Assembly (NCBI RefSeq): GCF_039839785.1
Contig: NZ_JBDOQT010000001.1
Location: 1,674,001-1,738,000 of the forward strand
DNA length: 64,000 bases
Direction: 5' to 3'
Source: Pelagibius sp. CAU 1746
GTDB lineage: Bacteria; Pseudomonadota; Alphaproteobacteria; Kiloniellales; Kiloniellaceae
In this document: positions 17,230 to 26,410 of the stretch, in pieces
Position numbering within the stretch: the first letter of the stretch is position 1
Layout: each line of letters opens with the position of its first letter
Made by a program: the position numbers and the translations under genes
Notes under the pieces: model-generated
The model's input: only the letters and a program-made list of their open reading frames with translations
Told to the model about the DNA's origin: nothing
Databases searched by the model: none

Positions 17230-19584
17230 TTGGCTGGAACCGGGGCCGAGGTGAAAACCGATGCGATCAGGGGCGGCGTGCAGACGCCGCAGCGCCACGA
17301 CAGCGGCCACAAGCACGTGGCCGGCGCGGCCGCCTATGCCGACGACCTGGTCGAGCCGCAGGGGCTGCTGCACGTCTGCCTCGGCCTCTCCGAGCATGCT
17401 CACGCCCGCCTGAAGAAGGTCGATCTGGACCCGGTGCGCCGGGCCGAGGGCGTGCACCTGGTGCTGACCGCCGCGGACATTCCCGGTGTCAACGACATCA
17501 GCCCGACCCATCTGCACGACGAGCCGATCCTGGCCGGGGGCGAAGTTCACTACGCCGGCCAGCCGATCTTCGCGGTGGCGGCGGAGACCCGCGAGCAGGC
17601 GCGCTTCGCTGCCCGCCTCGCCGCGATCGATTACGAGGTCTTGCCGGCGGCACTCAGCTACGCGGAGGCGCGGGCGGCGGGCCGGCTGGTGACCGAGCCC
17701 ATGACGCTGGCGCGCGGCGACGCCCGGGCGGCGCTGGCCCAGGCGCCGCGGCGTCTCGCCGGGCAGATGAACCTCGGCGGGCAGGAGCACTTCTACCTGG
17801 AAAGCCAGATCGCACTGGCCTACCCCGGCGAGGACGACGAGGTGACGGTGATCTGCTCCACCCAGCACCCGACCGAGATCCAGTCCATGGTGGCCGGGGC
17901 GCTGGGCGTGCCGGCCAACGCGGTGACGACGCAGGTGCGGCGCATGGGCGGCGCCTTCGGCGGAAAGGAGACGCAGGGCAACCTCTTCGCCGCGGTGGCC
18001 GCCCTGGTCGCCAAGAAGTCGGGCCGTGCCGCCAAGCTGCGCCCGGACCGCGACGACGACATGATCATCACCGGCAAGCGCCACGACTTCCTCATCGACT
18101 ACGAGGTCGGCTTCGACGACGAGGGCCGCATCCTCGCCGTCGACATGAACTATGCGGCGCGCTGCGGCTGGTCGGCCGACCTCTCCGGCCCGGTCACCGA
18201 CCGCACCCTGTTCCACGCCGACAACTGCTACTACTTCCCGGATGTAAAGCTGACCTCGGAGCCCTTGCGGACCAACACCTGCTCCCACACCGCCTTCCGC
18301 GGCTTCGGCGGACCGCAGGGCATGGTCGGCGGCGAGCGTGTGATCGAGGAGATCGCCTTCGCCCTGGGTAAGGACCCGCTGGAGATCCGCAAACTGAACC
18401 TCTACGGGCCGGGGCGCGACATCACGCCCTACCATCAGCAGGTTGAGGACAACATCGCGCCGGAAATCATCGCCAAGCTGGAGGTCGACTGCGACTACCA
18501 GCGCCGCCGTGAGGAGATCCGCACCTTCAACAGAACTTCGCCGGTCATCAAGCGCGGCATCGCGCTGACTCCGGTGAAGTTCGGTATCTCCTTCACGCTG
18601 ACCGCTTACAACCAGGCCGGCGCCCTGGTGCACATCTACCGCGACGGCTCGGTGCACCTGAACCACGGCGGCACGGAGATGGGGCAGGGGCTCTACACCA
18701 AGGTGGCCCAGGTCGTGGCCGAGGCCTTCCAGATCGACATCGACAAGGTGAAGATCACCGCCACCTCCACCGGCAAGGTGCCCAACACCTCCGCCACCGC
18801 CGCCTCTTCCGGCTCCGACATCAACGGCATGGCCGCGCTCAACGCCTGCAACGCCATCAAGGCGCGCCTCGTCGACTTCGCGGCGGAGAACTGGGAGGTG
18901 CCGAAGGAGCAGGTCGAATTCCTGCCGGGCCGCGTGCGCGTCGGCAACCAGGAGATCGACTTCCCCGGCTTTGTGAACGCCGCCTACATGGCCCGCGTCT
19001 CGCTGTCCTCCACGGGCTTCTACAAGACGCCGAAGATTCATTGGGACCGCGCGGCGGGCAGGGGGCGGCCTTTCTATTATTTCTCCTATGGCGCGGCGGC
19101 CTCGGAAGTGGCGGTCGACACGCTGACCGGCGAGTACCGGGTGATCCGCGCCGACATCCTGCACGACGTTGGCGAGTCCCTGAACCCGGCCCTCGACATC
19201 GGTCAGATCGAGGGCGGCTTCGTGCAGGGCATGGGCTGGCTCACCATGGAGGAGTTGTGGTGGGACGATAAGGGGCACCTGCGCACCCACGCACCCTCCA
19301 CCTACAAGATCCCGGCCTGCGGCGACCGTCCGCGTATCTTCAATGTCGATCTGGTGCAGGACAGCCCCAACCGGGAAGAGACCATCTTCCGCTCCAAGGC
19401 GGTGGGTGAGCCGCCGCTGATGCTGGCGATTTCGGTGCTGCAGGCGCTGTCCGACGCCGTCGCCTCGGTCGCGGATTACCGCCTCTGCCCGCGCCTCGAT
19501 GCCCCGGCGACGCCGGAGCGGGTGCTCATGACCGTCGAGCGCCTGCGGAAGGAAGCCGCCGCGCTGGAAGGAAAGCTGGCATGA
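17230..19584 (+). CDS. xdhB: Xanthine dehydrogenase large subunit (molybdopterin)
   Basis: Catalytic Mo-cofactor subunit of 784 residues. GGAFGGKE (about 238-245) and RGFGGPQG (about 356) belong to the Mo-pterin and substrate pocket; the Arg here is typical of xanthine enzymes. TEMGQGL follows, and VGEPPLMLA (about 726) contains the catalytic Glu. The start is TTG at 17230 with AGGGAGAGG upstream; no in-frame ATG occurs early enough to keep the conserved N-terminus. The stop overlaps the ABC ATPase start (ATGA), coupling oxidation to import. No xdhC chaperone gene follows. Confidence 0.93.
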   Translation: MAGTGAEVKTDAIRGGVQTPQRHDSGHKHVAGAAAYADDLVEPQGLLHVCLGLSEHAHARLKKVDLDPVRRAEGVHLVLTAADIPGVNDISPTHLHDEPILAGGEVHYAGQPIFAVAAETREQARFAARLAAIDYEVLPAALSYAEARAAGRLVTEPMTLARGDARAALAQAPRRLAGQMNLGGQEHFYLESQIALAYPGEDDEVTVICSTQHPTEIQSMVAGALGVPANAVTTQVRRMGGAFGGKETQGNLFAAVAALVAKKSGRAAKLRPDRDDDMIITGKRHDFLIDYEVGFDDEGRILAVDMNYAARCGWSADLSGPVTDRTLFHADNCYYFPDVKLTSEPLRTNTCSHTAFRGFGGPQGMVGGERVIEEIAFALGKDPLEIRKLNLYGPGRDITPYHQQVEDNIAPEIIAKLEVDCDYQRRREEIRTFNRTSPVIKRGIALTPVKFGISFTLTAYNQAGALVHIYRDGSVHLNHGGTEMGQGLYTKVAQVVAEAFQIDIDKVKITATSTGKVPNTSATAASSGSDINGMAALNACNAIKARLVDFAAENWEVPKEQVEFLPGRVRVGNQEIDFPGFVNAAYMARVSLSSTGFYKTPKIHWDRAAGRGRPFYYFSYGAAASEVAVDTLTGEYRVIRADILHDVGESLNPALDIGQIEGGFVQGMGWLTMEELWWDDKGHLRTHAPSTYKIPACGDRPRIFNVDLVQDSPNREETIFRSKAVGEPPLMLAISVLQALSDAVASVADYRLCPRLDAPATPERVLMTVERLRKEAAALEGKLA

Positions 19585-21140
19585 GCGCAGCGCGTCTCGA
19601 GGTCAAGGGCGTCAGCAAGCGCTTTCCCGGCGTGCTGGCCAACGACAAGGTCGATTTCGCCGTAGCGCCGGGGGAGATCCACGCGCTGCTGGGGGAGAAC
19701 GGCGCCGGCAAGTCGACCCTGGTGAAGATCATCTACGGCGTGCTGCACCCTGACGAAGGCAGCCTGGCGTGGGACGGCGCGGAGGTCTCCGTCGCCGACC
19801 CCCATGCCGCCCGCGCGCTGGGTATCGGCATGGTGTTCCAGCACTTCTCCCTTTTCGAGGCCATGACGGTGCTGGAGAACGTGGCCCTGGGCATGGACAA
19901 GCCGGGCGACATGACGGTCCTGGCGCGGCGGGTGCGCGAGGTCAGCCAGGCCTACGGCTTGCCGCTCGACCCCGACCGCGACGTCTACACGCTGTCGGTG
20001 GGCGAGCGCCAGCGCATCGAGATCGTGCGCTGCCTGCTGCAGGGCCCCAAGCTGCTGATCATGGACGAACCCACCTCGGTGCTGACGCCGCAGGAGGTGG
20101 ACCGCCTCTTCGAGACCCTGCGCCAGCTCGCGTCCGAGGGCGTGTCGATCCTCTACATTTCCCACAAGCTGCAGGAGATCAAGGCGCTCTGCGACCGCGC
20201 CACCATCCTGCGCGGCGGCCGGGTGGTGGCCGCTTGCGATCCCAAGGCGGAGACCGCCAAGTCCATGGCGCAGATGATGATCGGCGCCGACCTGAAGACC
20301 GTGACCCGGCGCAGCGGCGGTGATTTGGGCGAGGCGCGCCTTGTCGTGGAGGGCCTCAGCCTGGCATCCGAGGAGGTGCACGGCACCGACTTGAAGAACA
20401 TTTCCTTTGCCGTGCGGGCGGGGGAAGTCTTCGGCATCGCCGGGGTGGCCGGCAACGGGCAGAACGAACTGCTGGCGGCGCTGTCCGGCGAACGCCTGGC
20501 CGACCACGCGACGGTGCTGCGCATCGACGGCCAGCCGATGGGCCGCCGCGATGCGGGCGCGCGGCGCCGTCAGGGCCTCTGCGCGGTGCCGGAGGAGCGC
20601 AACGGCCATGCCGCGGTGCCCGGCATGTCGCTGGTGGAGAACGCCGTCTTGAGCGGTCATCACCGCATGGGGCTGGTCTCCTCGCTCTTCATCCGCGCCG
20701 GGGCGGCGGGACGCTTCGCCGGCGAGATCGTCAAGGCCTTCGACGTGCGCACGCCGGGCACCGGCGCGGCGGCGGGCAGTCTTTCCGGCGGCAACCTGCA
20801 GAAGTTCATCGTCGGGCGGGAGATCCTGCAGAACCCGACGGTCCTGGTGGTCTCCCAGCCGACCTGGGGCGTCGACGCCGGGGCGGCGGCCACCATCCAC
20901 CAGGCGCTGGCCGACTTGGCCGCGGAAGGCGTCGCCGTGGTGGTGATCTCCCAGGACCTGGACGAATTGCTGGCCATCACCGACCGCCTGGCGGTCATCA
21001 ACGTCGGCGTGCTATCCAGCGCCATGGTGACCAAGGAGGCCTCGGTGGAGGAAATCGGTCTGCTGATGGGCGGTGTGCACGGCCTGGACGGCAGCGGCAG
21101 CGAGGGAAGCGTGGGAGAGGAAGGGGTTCATGTCGCCTAA
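19581..21140 (+). CDS. ABC transporter ATPase, BMP/nucleoside type (duplicated nucleotide-binding domains)
   Basis: Energy-coupling subunit of a purine/nucleoside importer, 519 residues with two fused ABC domains. The first has Walker A GENGAGKST (about 34-42), signature LSVGERQRIE and Walker B LLIMDEP. The second has a degenerate Walker A GVAGNGQNE (about 291) with signature LSGGNLQKF, as in YufO/NupO and sugar ATPases where one site is weak. VLVVSQPTWGVD replaces the usual DEPTRGVD, so the second Walker B is also altered. It overlaps xdhB by four bases and the next permease by eleven, showing one operon. Confidence 0.92.
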   Translation: MSAARLEVKGVSKRFPGVLANDKVDFAVAPGEIHALLGENGAGKSTLVKIIYGVLHPDEGSLAWDGAEVSVADPHAARALGIGMVFQHFSLFEAMTVLENVALGMDKPGDMTVLARRVREVSQAYGLPLDPDRDVYTLSVGERQRIEIVRCLLQGPKLLIMDEPTSVLTPQEVDRLFETLRQLASEGVSILYISHKLQEIKALCDRATILRGGRVVAACDPKAETAKSMAQMMIGADLKTVTRRSGGDLGEARLVVEGLSLASEEVHGTDLKNISFAVRAGEVFGIAGVAGNGQNELLAALSGERLADHATVLRIDGQPMGRRDAGARRRQGLCAVPEERNGHAAVPGMSLVENAVLSGHHRMGLVSSLFIRAGAAGRFAGEIVKAFDVRTPGTGAAAGSLSGGNLQKFIVGREILQNPTVLVVSQPTWGVDAGAAATIHQALADLAAEGVAVVVISQDLDELLAITDRLAVINVGVLSSAMVTKEASVEEIGLLMGGVHGLDGSGSEGSVGEEGVHVA

Positions 21141-22248
21141 GGCGCAGCTCAAAGCTCCCTGGCTGAAGATCGAGCCGCGGCGCGAGGTTTCGCGCGGCCT
21201 GCTTTATGCGACACCGCCGCTGGCCGTGGCGTTCACCGTCCTCACCGGATTTTTCCTCTTTCTCGCCATGGGCTACGACCCCTTCCTGTCGCTCTATCAC
21301 TTCTTCGTCTCGCCGCTGCTCAGCCTCTACGGCTGGAGCGAGCTTTTCGTGAAGGGAGCGCCGCTGATCATGATCGGCGTCGGCCTGGCCGTCGGCTTCC
21401 GCGCCAATGTCTGGAACATCGGCGCCGAGGGCCAACTCACCATGGGTGCGGTGGCCGGCGGCGCGGTGGCCCTGGCCTTCTGGGGCGAGGAAACGGCGCT
21501 GACCCTGCCGCTCATGTGCCTGGCCGGCATCGCCGGCGGCATGGCCTATGGGGCCATTCCGGCCTTTCTGAAGACCCGCTTCGGGGTCAACGAGATCCTG
21601 ACCTCGCTCATGCTGACCTACGTGGCGACCCTGTTCCTCTCGACCCTGGTCTACGGGCCTCTCAAGGACCCCCTGGGCTTCAACTTCCCGCAATCGCGCC
21701 TGTTCGGCGACGCGGCCCTGCTGCCGATCCTGCTGGGGGGCACGCGCCTGCACCTGGGCACCGTCATCGCGCTGGCCATTGCCGTGGCCGGCTGGGTGCT
21801 GATGACCTTCACCATCGTCGGCTTCCAGGTGCGCGTGCTGGGCCAGGCGCCCCAGGCGGCGCGCTTCGCCGGCTTCAGCGGTCCGCGCCTGGTGTGGTTC
21901 TGCCTGCTGCTGAGCGGCGGGCTGGCGGGCCTGGCCGGCCTTTTCGAAGCCGCCGGGCCAATCGGCCAGCTCGTCCCGCAGATCTCCCCCGGCTACGGCT
22001 TCACCGCCATCATCGTTGCCTTCCTGGGGCGCTTGCATCCCCTGGGCATCATCCTTTCAGGCCTGCTGATGGCGCTCAGCTACATCGGCGGGGAGACGGC
22101 ACAGGTGGAGGTCGGCCTGCCCCAGGCCGTGACCGGCGTGTTCCAGGGGCTGCTGCTGTTCTTCCTGCTGGCCTCCGACTTCCTGGTGCGCTACCGCCTG
22201 CGCCTGCGCGGCGCTGCGGCTGCAGCCCAGCCGCAAGCGGCGGAGTAG
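21130..22248 (+). CDS. ABC transporter permease, BMP/nucleoside type (first)
   Basis: A 372-residue inner-membrane permease of the branched (BPD_transp_2) family, with about nine hydrophobic segments. The family core GVGLAVGFRANVWNIGAEGQLTMGA is split around residues 84-108, and GVNEILTSLML is near 150. The start ATG 21130 lies inside the ATPase gene and has GAGGAAGGGG directly upstream; an earlier in-frame ATG at 21073 would lack one. It pairs with the second permease to form the channel. The C-terminus ends in an Ala-rich tail. Confidence 0.9.
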   Translation: MSPKAQLKAPWLKIEPRREVSRGLLYATPPLAVAFTVLTGFFLFLAMGYDPFLSLYHFFVSPLLSLYGWSELFVKGAPLIMIGVGLAVGFRANVWNIGAEGQLTMGAVAGGAVALAFWGEETALTLPLMCLAGIAGGMAYGAIPAFLKTRFGVNEILTSLMLTYVATLFLSTLVYGPLKDPLGFNFPQSRLFGDAALLPILLGGTRLHLGTVIALAIAVAGWVLMTFTIVGFQVRVLGQAPQAARFAGFSGPRLVWFCLLLSGGLAGLAGLFEAAGPIGQLVPQISPGYGFTAIIVAFLGRLHPLGIILSGLLMALSYIGGETAQVEVGLPQAVTGVFQGLLLFFLLASDFLVRYRLRLRGAAAAAQPQAAE

Positions 22249-22268
22249 CGCCGCATGGAGCGCCTGCG

Positions 22269-23198
22269 ATGACCTTCGATGCGGTCTCCCTCATCCTCCT
22301 GACCGTGATCAGCGCCGCCACGCCGCTGCTCTTCGCCGCGCTGGGCGAACTGGTGGTGGAGAAATCCGGCGTGCTGAACCTGGGCGTCGAGGGCATGATG
22401 ATCGTCGGCGCCGTGGCCGCCTTCGCCGTTGCCTCGGGCAGCGGCTCCGGCAGCCTGGGCGTCCTCGCCGGGGCGGCGGCGGGCGCGGCGCTGGCCTTCG
22501 TCTTCGGCGTGCTGACGCTGACCCTGGCGGCCAACCAGGTGGCCACCGGCCTGGCGCTCACCATCTTCGGCCTCGGCCTCTCTTCCTTGATCGGCGCCGG
22601 CTATGTCGGCATTCCGGTGCCGCCGCTGGCCAAGCTGGCGATCCCCGGGATCAGCGACCTGCCGCTGGCGGGCCCGCTGCTCTTCGGCCACGACGCCTTG
22701 GTCTATCTCTCCCTGGCGGCGGTCGCCGCCGTCGCCTGGTTTCTCAAGAAGTCGCGGGCGGGGATGATCCTGCGCGCGGTCGGCGAATCCGACATCTCCG
22801 CTCATTCCATCGGCTACGACGTCATCGGCGTGCGCTACCGCGCCGTGCTGTTCGGCGGCGCCATGGCGGGCCTGGGCGGGGCCTTTCTCTCGCTCTCCTA
22901 CACGCCGCTCTGGGCCGAGGGCATGACCGCCGGGCGCGGCTGGATCGCGCTGGCCCTGGTGGTCTTCGCCTCCTGGCGGCCCTGGCGTCTCTTGGCCGGG
23001 GCCTACCTCTTCGGCGGCGTCACCATCGCCCAGCTCTACACCCAGAGCGCCGGCGGCCTGGGCATTCCGTCCCAGGTCATGTCCATGCTGCCCTATCTGG
23101 CGACCATCCTGGTGCTGACCGTCATCGCCGCCGGGCCCTGGAAGGGGCGGCTCAACGCCCCGGCTTGCCTTGGCAAGCCGTTTAGGCCATCTACTTGA
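22269..23198 (+). CDS. ABC transporter permease, BMP/nucleoside type (second)
   Basis: A 309-residue partner permease with about eight hydrophobic segments. ATPLLFAALGELVVEKSGVLNLGVEGMM is the family N-terminal signature, spread over residues 14-41. ANQVATGLALTIFGLGLS and the EAA-like loop VGESDISAHSIGYDV follow. ATG 22269 is 20 bp after the first permease. Together with the ATPase, this permease pair and the BMP protein make a complete importer, whose ligand is best guessed as a purine base or nucleoside from the operon. Confidence 0.9.
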   Translation: MTFDAVSLILLTVISAATPLLFAALGELVVEKSGVLNLGVEGMMIVGAVAAFAVASGSGSGSLGVLAGAAAGAALAFVFGVLTLTLAANQVATGLALTIFGLGLSSLIGAGYVGIPVPPLAKLAIPGISDLPLAGPLLFGHDALVYLSLAAVAAVAWFLKKSRAGMILRAVGESDISAHSIGYDVIGVRYRAVLFGGAMAGLGGAFLSLSYTPLWAEGMTAGRGWIALALVVFASWRPWRLLAGAYLFGGVTIAQLYTQSAGGLGIPSQVMSMLPYLATILVLTVIAAGPWKGRLNAPACLGKPFRPST

Positions 23199-23249
23199 CC
23201 CAAGGCATCCGCAACCAACAGTCAGTCAAACGAACGTAAGGAGGCATTC

Positions 23250-24332
23250 ATGTTCAAGGACCTGTCGCGCCGCCATTTCCTGGCGGGCAGCACCGCCGCG
23301 GCGGGCGCGCTCGCCCTCGGCGGCCGCACCGCCCTGGGCGCCGACCCCCTGAAGGTCGGCTTCGTCTACGTCGGCCCGGTGGGCGACTTCGGCTGGACCC
23401 ACGGCCACGACCTGGGCCGCAAGGCGGTCGAGAAGGAGTTCGGCGACAAGGTGAAGACCACCTTCGTGGAGAACGTGGCCGAGGGCCCGGACGCCGAGCG
23501 CGTCATCCGCCAGCTCGCCACCTCGGGCAACAAGCTGATCTTCACCACTTCCTTCGGCTTCATGAACCAGACCGAGAAGGTCGCCAAGCAGTTCCCCGAC
23601 GTGAAGTTCGAGCATGCGACGGGCTTCAAGACCGCGCCCAACATGTCGGCCTATAACGCCCGCTTCTACGAAGGGCGCGCGGTGATCGGCACCATCGCCG
23701 GCCATGTGACCAAGACCGGCAAGTTCGGCTACATCGCCTCCTTCCCGATCCCGGAAGTGGTGATGGGCATCAACGCCTTCATCCTGGCCGCCCGCAAGGT
23801 GCGCCCCGACGCCGAGATCAAGGTGGTCTGGGTGAATTCCTGGTACGACCCGGGCAAGGAAGCCGACGCCACCAAGGCGCTGATCGACCAGGGCTGCGAC
23901 GTCATCACCCAGCACACCGACAGCCCGGCGCCGGTGCAGACCGCCGCCAGCCGCGGCGCGTGGTGCTTCGGCCAGGCCTCCGACATGACGACCTTCGCGC
24001 CCGACCATCACGCCACGGCGATTCTCGATGTCTGGGCGCCTTACTACATCGAGCGCGTGAAGGCGGTGATGGACGGCACCTGGGCGACCTCCAACGTCTG
24101 GTACGGCTTCAAGGAGGGCATGGTCGAGATGGCGCCCTACAACAAGAAGCTCCCCGCCGAGGCGGTCGCGGCTGCGGAGGCCGTGCGCAAGGACATCGTC
24201 GCCGGCAAGCTGCACCCCTTCGAGGGCCCCATCAACGACCAGTCCGGCGCGGAGAAGATCCCCGCCGGCCAGACCATCCCCGACGGCGACCTGCTGGGCA
24301 TGGACTGGTACGTGGAAGGGGTTTCGGCGTAG
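23250..24332 (+). CDS. BMP family ABC substrate-binding protein with Tat signal
   Basis: Periplasmic ligand-binding subunit of 360 residues. It has a twin-arginine signal (SRRHFLAG at residues 6-13, then an Ala/Gly-rich hydrophobic stretch to about 36), so it is exported folded rather than as a lipoprotein. GFVYVGPVGDFGWTHGHDLGRK is the PnrA/BMP opening (split over 41-62); Phe and Trp residues here stack on the base in related proteins. It is close to the family annotated as purine-binding BMP proteins next to xanthine dehydrogenases. AAGGAGG precedes the ATG. A strong terminator follows, ending the operon begun at hiuH. Confidence 0.92.
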   Translation: MFKDLSRRHFLAGSTAAAGALALGGRTALGADPLKVGFVYVGPVGDFGWTHGHDLGRKAVEKEFGDKVKTTFVENVAEGPDAERVIRQLATSGNKLIFTTSFGFMNQTEKVAKQFPDVKFEHATGFKTAPNMSAYNARFYEGRAVIGTIAGHVTKTGKFGYIASFPIPEVVMGINAFILAARKVRPDAEIKVVWVNSWYDPGKEADATKALIDQGCDVITQHTDSPAPVQTAASRGAWCFGQASDMTTFAPDHHATAILDVWAPYYIERVKAVMDGTWATSNVWYGFKEGMVEMAPYNKKLPAEAVAAAEAVRKDIVAGKLHPFEGPINDQSGAEKIPAGQTIPDGDLLGMDWYVEGVSA

Positions 24333-24364
24333 CGCCGACGCGCGACGCAGCGACCTGAAACGCG

Positions 24365-24400
24365 AAACGGCGGGGCCGAAAGGCTCCGCCGTTTTTCTTT
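24365..24400 (+). terminator. Rho-independent terminator of the hiuH-xdh-ABC operon
   Basis: The stem AAACGGCGG-G-GCC with a GAAA tetraloop and GGC-T-CCGCCGTTT is followed by a T-rich tail (TTTTTCTTTT). It lies 33 bases after the BMP gene stop on the plus strand. Confidence 0.9.
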
Positions 24401-24497
24401 TCGGGGCGCGGGGGACTCGCAATGCCGCGACTTTCGCGGCGCATTCGGCCTGGATCGCCGTCGTTATGCGGGACGCTCTGCCCGTGCCTCGGTCTTC

Positions 24498-26189
24498 TCA
24501 CACGCCCTTGCGTTTCATCGAGATTTGCGGCGCCAGGGGGGGCGTCTGTCCGGGCAGGGGCACCGTTCCCCGCAGTCCCGGCGCCGCCGGGATTCTCGGC
24601 GCCGCGCCGCCGGGCAGGGCGCCGGGGTCGAGCTCGCCGCGGATCGAGGTGAGCAGGGTCTTGTGGTCGGGCAGGACGCGCGCCGCCTGATTGAAGCCCC
24701 CGCGCACCTGCTTCACGTAGTCGCGCCAGAGCTTGCGGTTCAGGGTCCTGGCGCTTTCCGGCGGCGGAGCATAGCCGGTCTCGTAGACCCGCTTGCCGAG
24801 CAGCACGGCGTGGTAGGTGCGGTGGCCGAAGAGCCGTGTCGACTCCAGGTCGTTGCGCGTCGGCAGGGTGTGTTTCCAGAGCTCCAGGTTGGCGGCCAGG
24901 CTGTCCGGCGTCTCCAGCGCCTCGCGGGCGTCGATCCAGTATTGGCTGTCGCTGCGGTTGTTGAGGACGTAGTGCAGGCTGATGAAGTCGCGTACCTCGT
25001 CGTAGAGCTGATTGGAAATCCTGTTGTAGCGGTCGCGCAGCGTCGCGGCGAAGTCCAGGTCCGGGAAGTAGGCCAGCAGCCAGCGCACGGACAACTCGAT
25101 CATGAAGATGGCGGTCGATTCCAGCGGCTCGATGAAGCCGCTGGAAAGCCCGATGGCGACGCAGTTCTTGACCCAGGGATTGCGCGTGCGGCCGACCCGG
25201 ATGGGGATGATGCGCGGCTCCGCCCCCTCGGCCGGCGGCTGCCCGCTGGCGTGCAGATGGGCCAGCAGTTCCGCGCAGGCCTCGTCGTCGCTGCGGTGGG
25301 CGGAGGAAAAGACATAGCCGGTGCCGACGCGGTTGTAGAGCGGCACCCGCCAGACCCAGCCGGCGCCCAGCGCCGTGGAGCGGGTCAGGGGTTCGATCTT
25401 GCCGGGATCCGGATGAGGGATCTGGATCGCGGCCGCGCGGTCGTTGGCCAGATATTTCGAATAGTCGACGAAGGGCTCTTCCAGCGCCTTGTTGATCAGC
25501 ATGCCGCGGAAGCCGGTGCAGTCGACGACCAGTTCCACCGGCAGGCGGCCGCGCTCCTTCAGCCGCAAGGCGGCGATGAAGCCGCGATCGTCCTGCTCCA
25601 CGTCGACCACGTCGTCGCGGAGGTGCGCGACACCGCGCGCCGTGCAGATGTCGCGCAGCAGTTCGGCGAAGAGGCCGGCGTCCAGATGGTAGGCGAAGCC
25701 GGGATTCTGCTCCTCCGCCTTGGCGCCGATGGGACGCGGACCCTTGAAGACCCGGGCGAGATCCAGCGCCGCCGTGACGACATCGGAGAAGGGACCGCCT
25801 CCGGCGCCGTACTTCAGATAGTAATAGGCGGCCTCGACGCCGCCGATCATACGCCCTTCGTTGAAGGAATTGATGTAGGCGACGCGCTTGCCGTTCTTGT
25901 CGGCGTTCCAGTTGTCGAACAGCACGCCAAGCTTGAAGGAGGCGTTGCAGCGCTGGAAGAAGTCCCTCTCGTCGATGCCGGTGTTCCTCAGCAGCATCGG
26001 CATGGAGGGAACCGTGGCCTCGCCGACGCCGACGGTCTTCACGCTGGGGGATTCGATGAGAGTGACCTGGAGATCCCGGCCGGCGTCCTTGCCGTCCCGG
26101 CTGCGGCAGTAGGTGGCCAGCAGCAGGGCGGTCATCCACCCGGCGGTGCCGCCGCCCACGATCGTGATGGTCTTGATCGGTTGCCCCAT
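24498..26189 (-). CDS. Flavin-dependent tryptophan halogenase family protein
   Basis: A 563-residue FADH2-dependent halogenase-family enzyme. GGGTAGW (12-18) binds FAD; GVGEATVP (54-61) is the conserved strap. The Lys of NASFK (about K86) matches the catalytic lysine of PrnA/RebH. WVWRVP (278-283) fits the WxWxIP fingerprint, and EPLEST carries the Glu corresponding to RebH E357. All key residues seem intact. It needs a flavin reductase, and none is nearby. It lies alone between two purine operons; its substrate could be tryptophan, another indole or a peptide. A link to purine use is only positional. Confidence 0.88.
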   Translation of the reverse strand: MGQPIKTITIVGGGTAGWMTALLLATYCRSRDGKDAGRDLQVTLIESPSVKTVGVGEATVPSMPMLLRNTGIDERDFFQRCNASFKLGVLFDNWNADKNGKRVAYINSFNEGRMIGGVEAAYYYLKYGAGGGPFSDVVTAALDLARVFKGPRPIGAKAEEQNPGFAYHLDAGLFAELLRDICTARGVAHLRDDVVDVEQDDRGFIAALRLKERGRLPVELVVDCTGFRGMLINKALEEPFVDYSKYLANDRAAAIQIPHPDPGKIEPLTRSTALGAGWVWRVPLYNRVGTGYVFSSAHRSDDEACAELLAHLHASGQPPAEGAEPRIIPIRVGRTRNPWVKNCVAIGLSSGFIEPLESTAIFMIELSVRWLLAYFPDLDFAATLRDRYNRISNQLYDEVRDFISLHYVLNNRSDSQYWIDAREALETPDSLAANLELWKHTLPTRNDLESTRLFGHRTYHAVLLGKRVYETGYAPPPESARTLNRKLWRDYVKQVRGGFNQAARVLPDHKTLLTSIRGELDPGALPGGAAPRIPAAPGLRGTVPLPGQTPPLAPQISMKRKGV

Positions 26190-26410
26190 CGGCCGTCCCC
26201 CTGGCAGATCCCCCCTTGCGGTCCAGTCTCGGGCGGCGGCCGTCCGGTCCGGCCGCCCCGTAGCTGGCCACGTTTCTTGGTTGAAAGAGTGCCCCGATAT
26301 CGTCGGAGGGTCAATTTCGGCGCCTGCGCAGGGGCCGGACGCCCCAATCCCGGGATTTTATGCCCTGGCGCGGTCCTCCGGCGGCCTCGGCGCCGGTGAT
26401 GCCCCGGGGC

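Noticed and set aside
24422-24497. Small plus-strand frames after the terminator
   Set aside because: They run antisense into the halogenase gene and have no site or motif.
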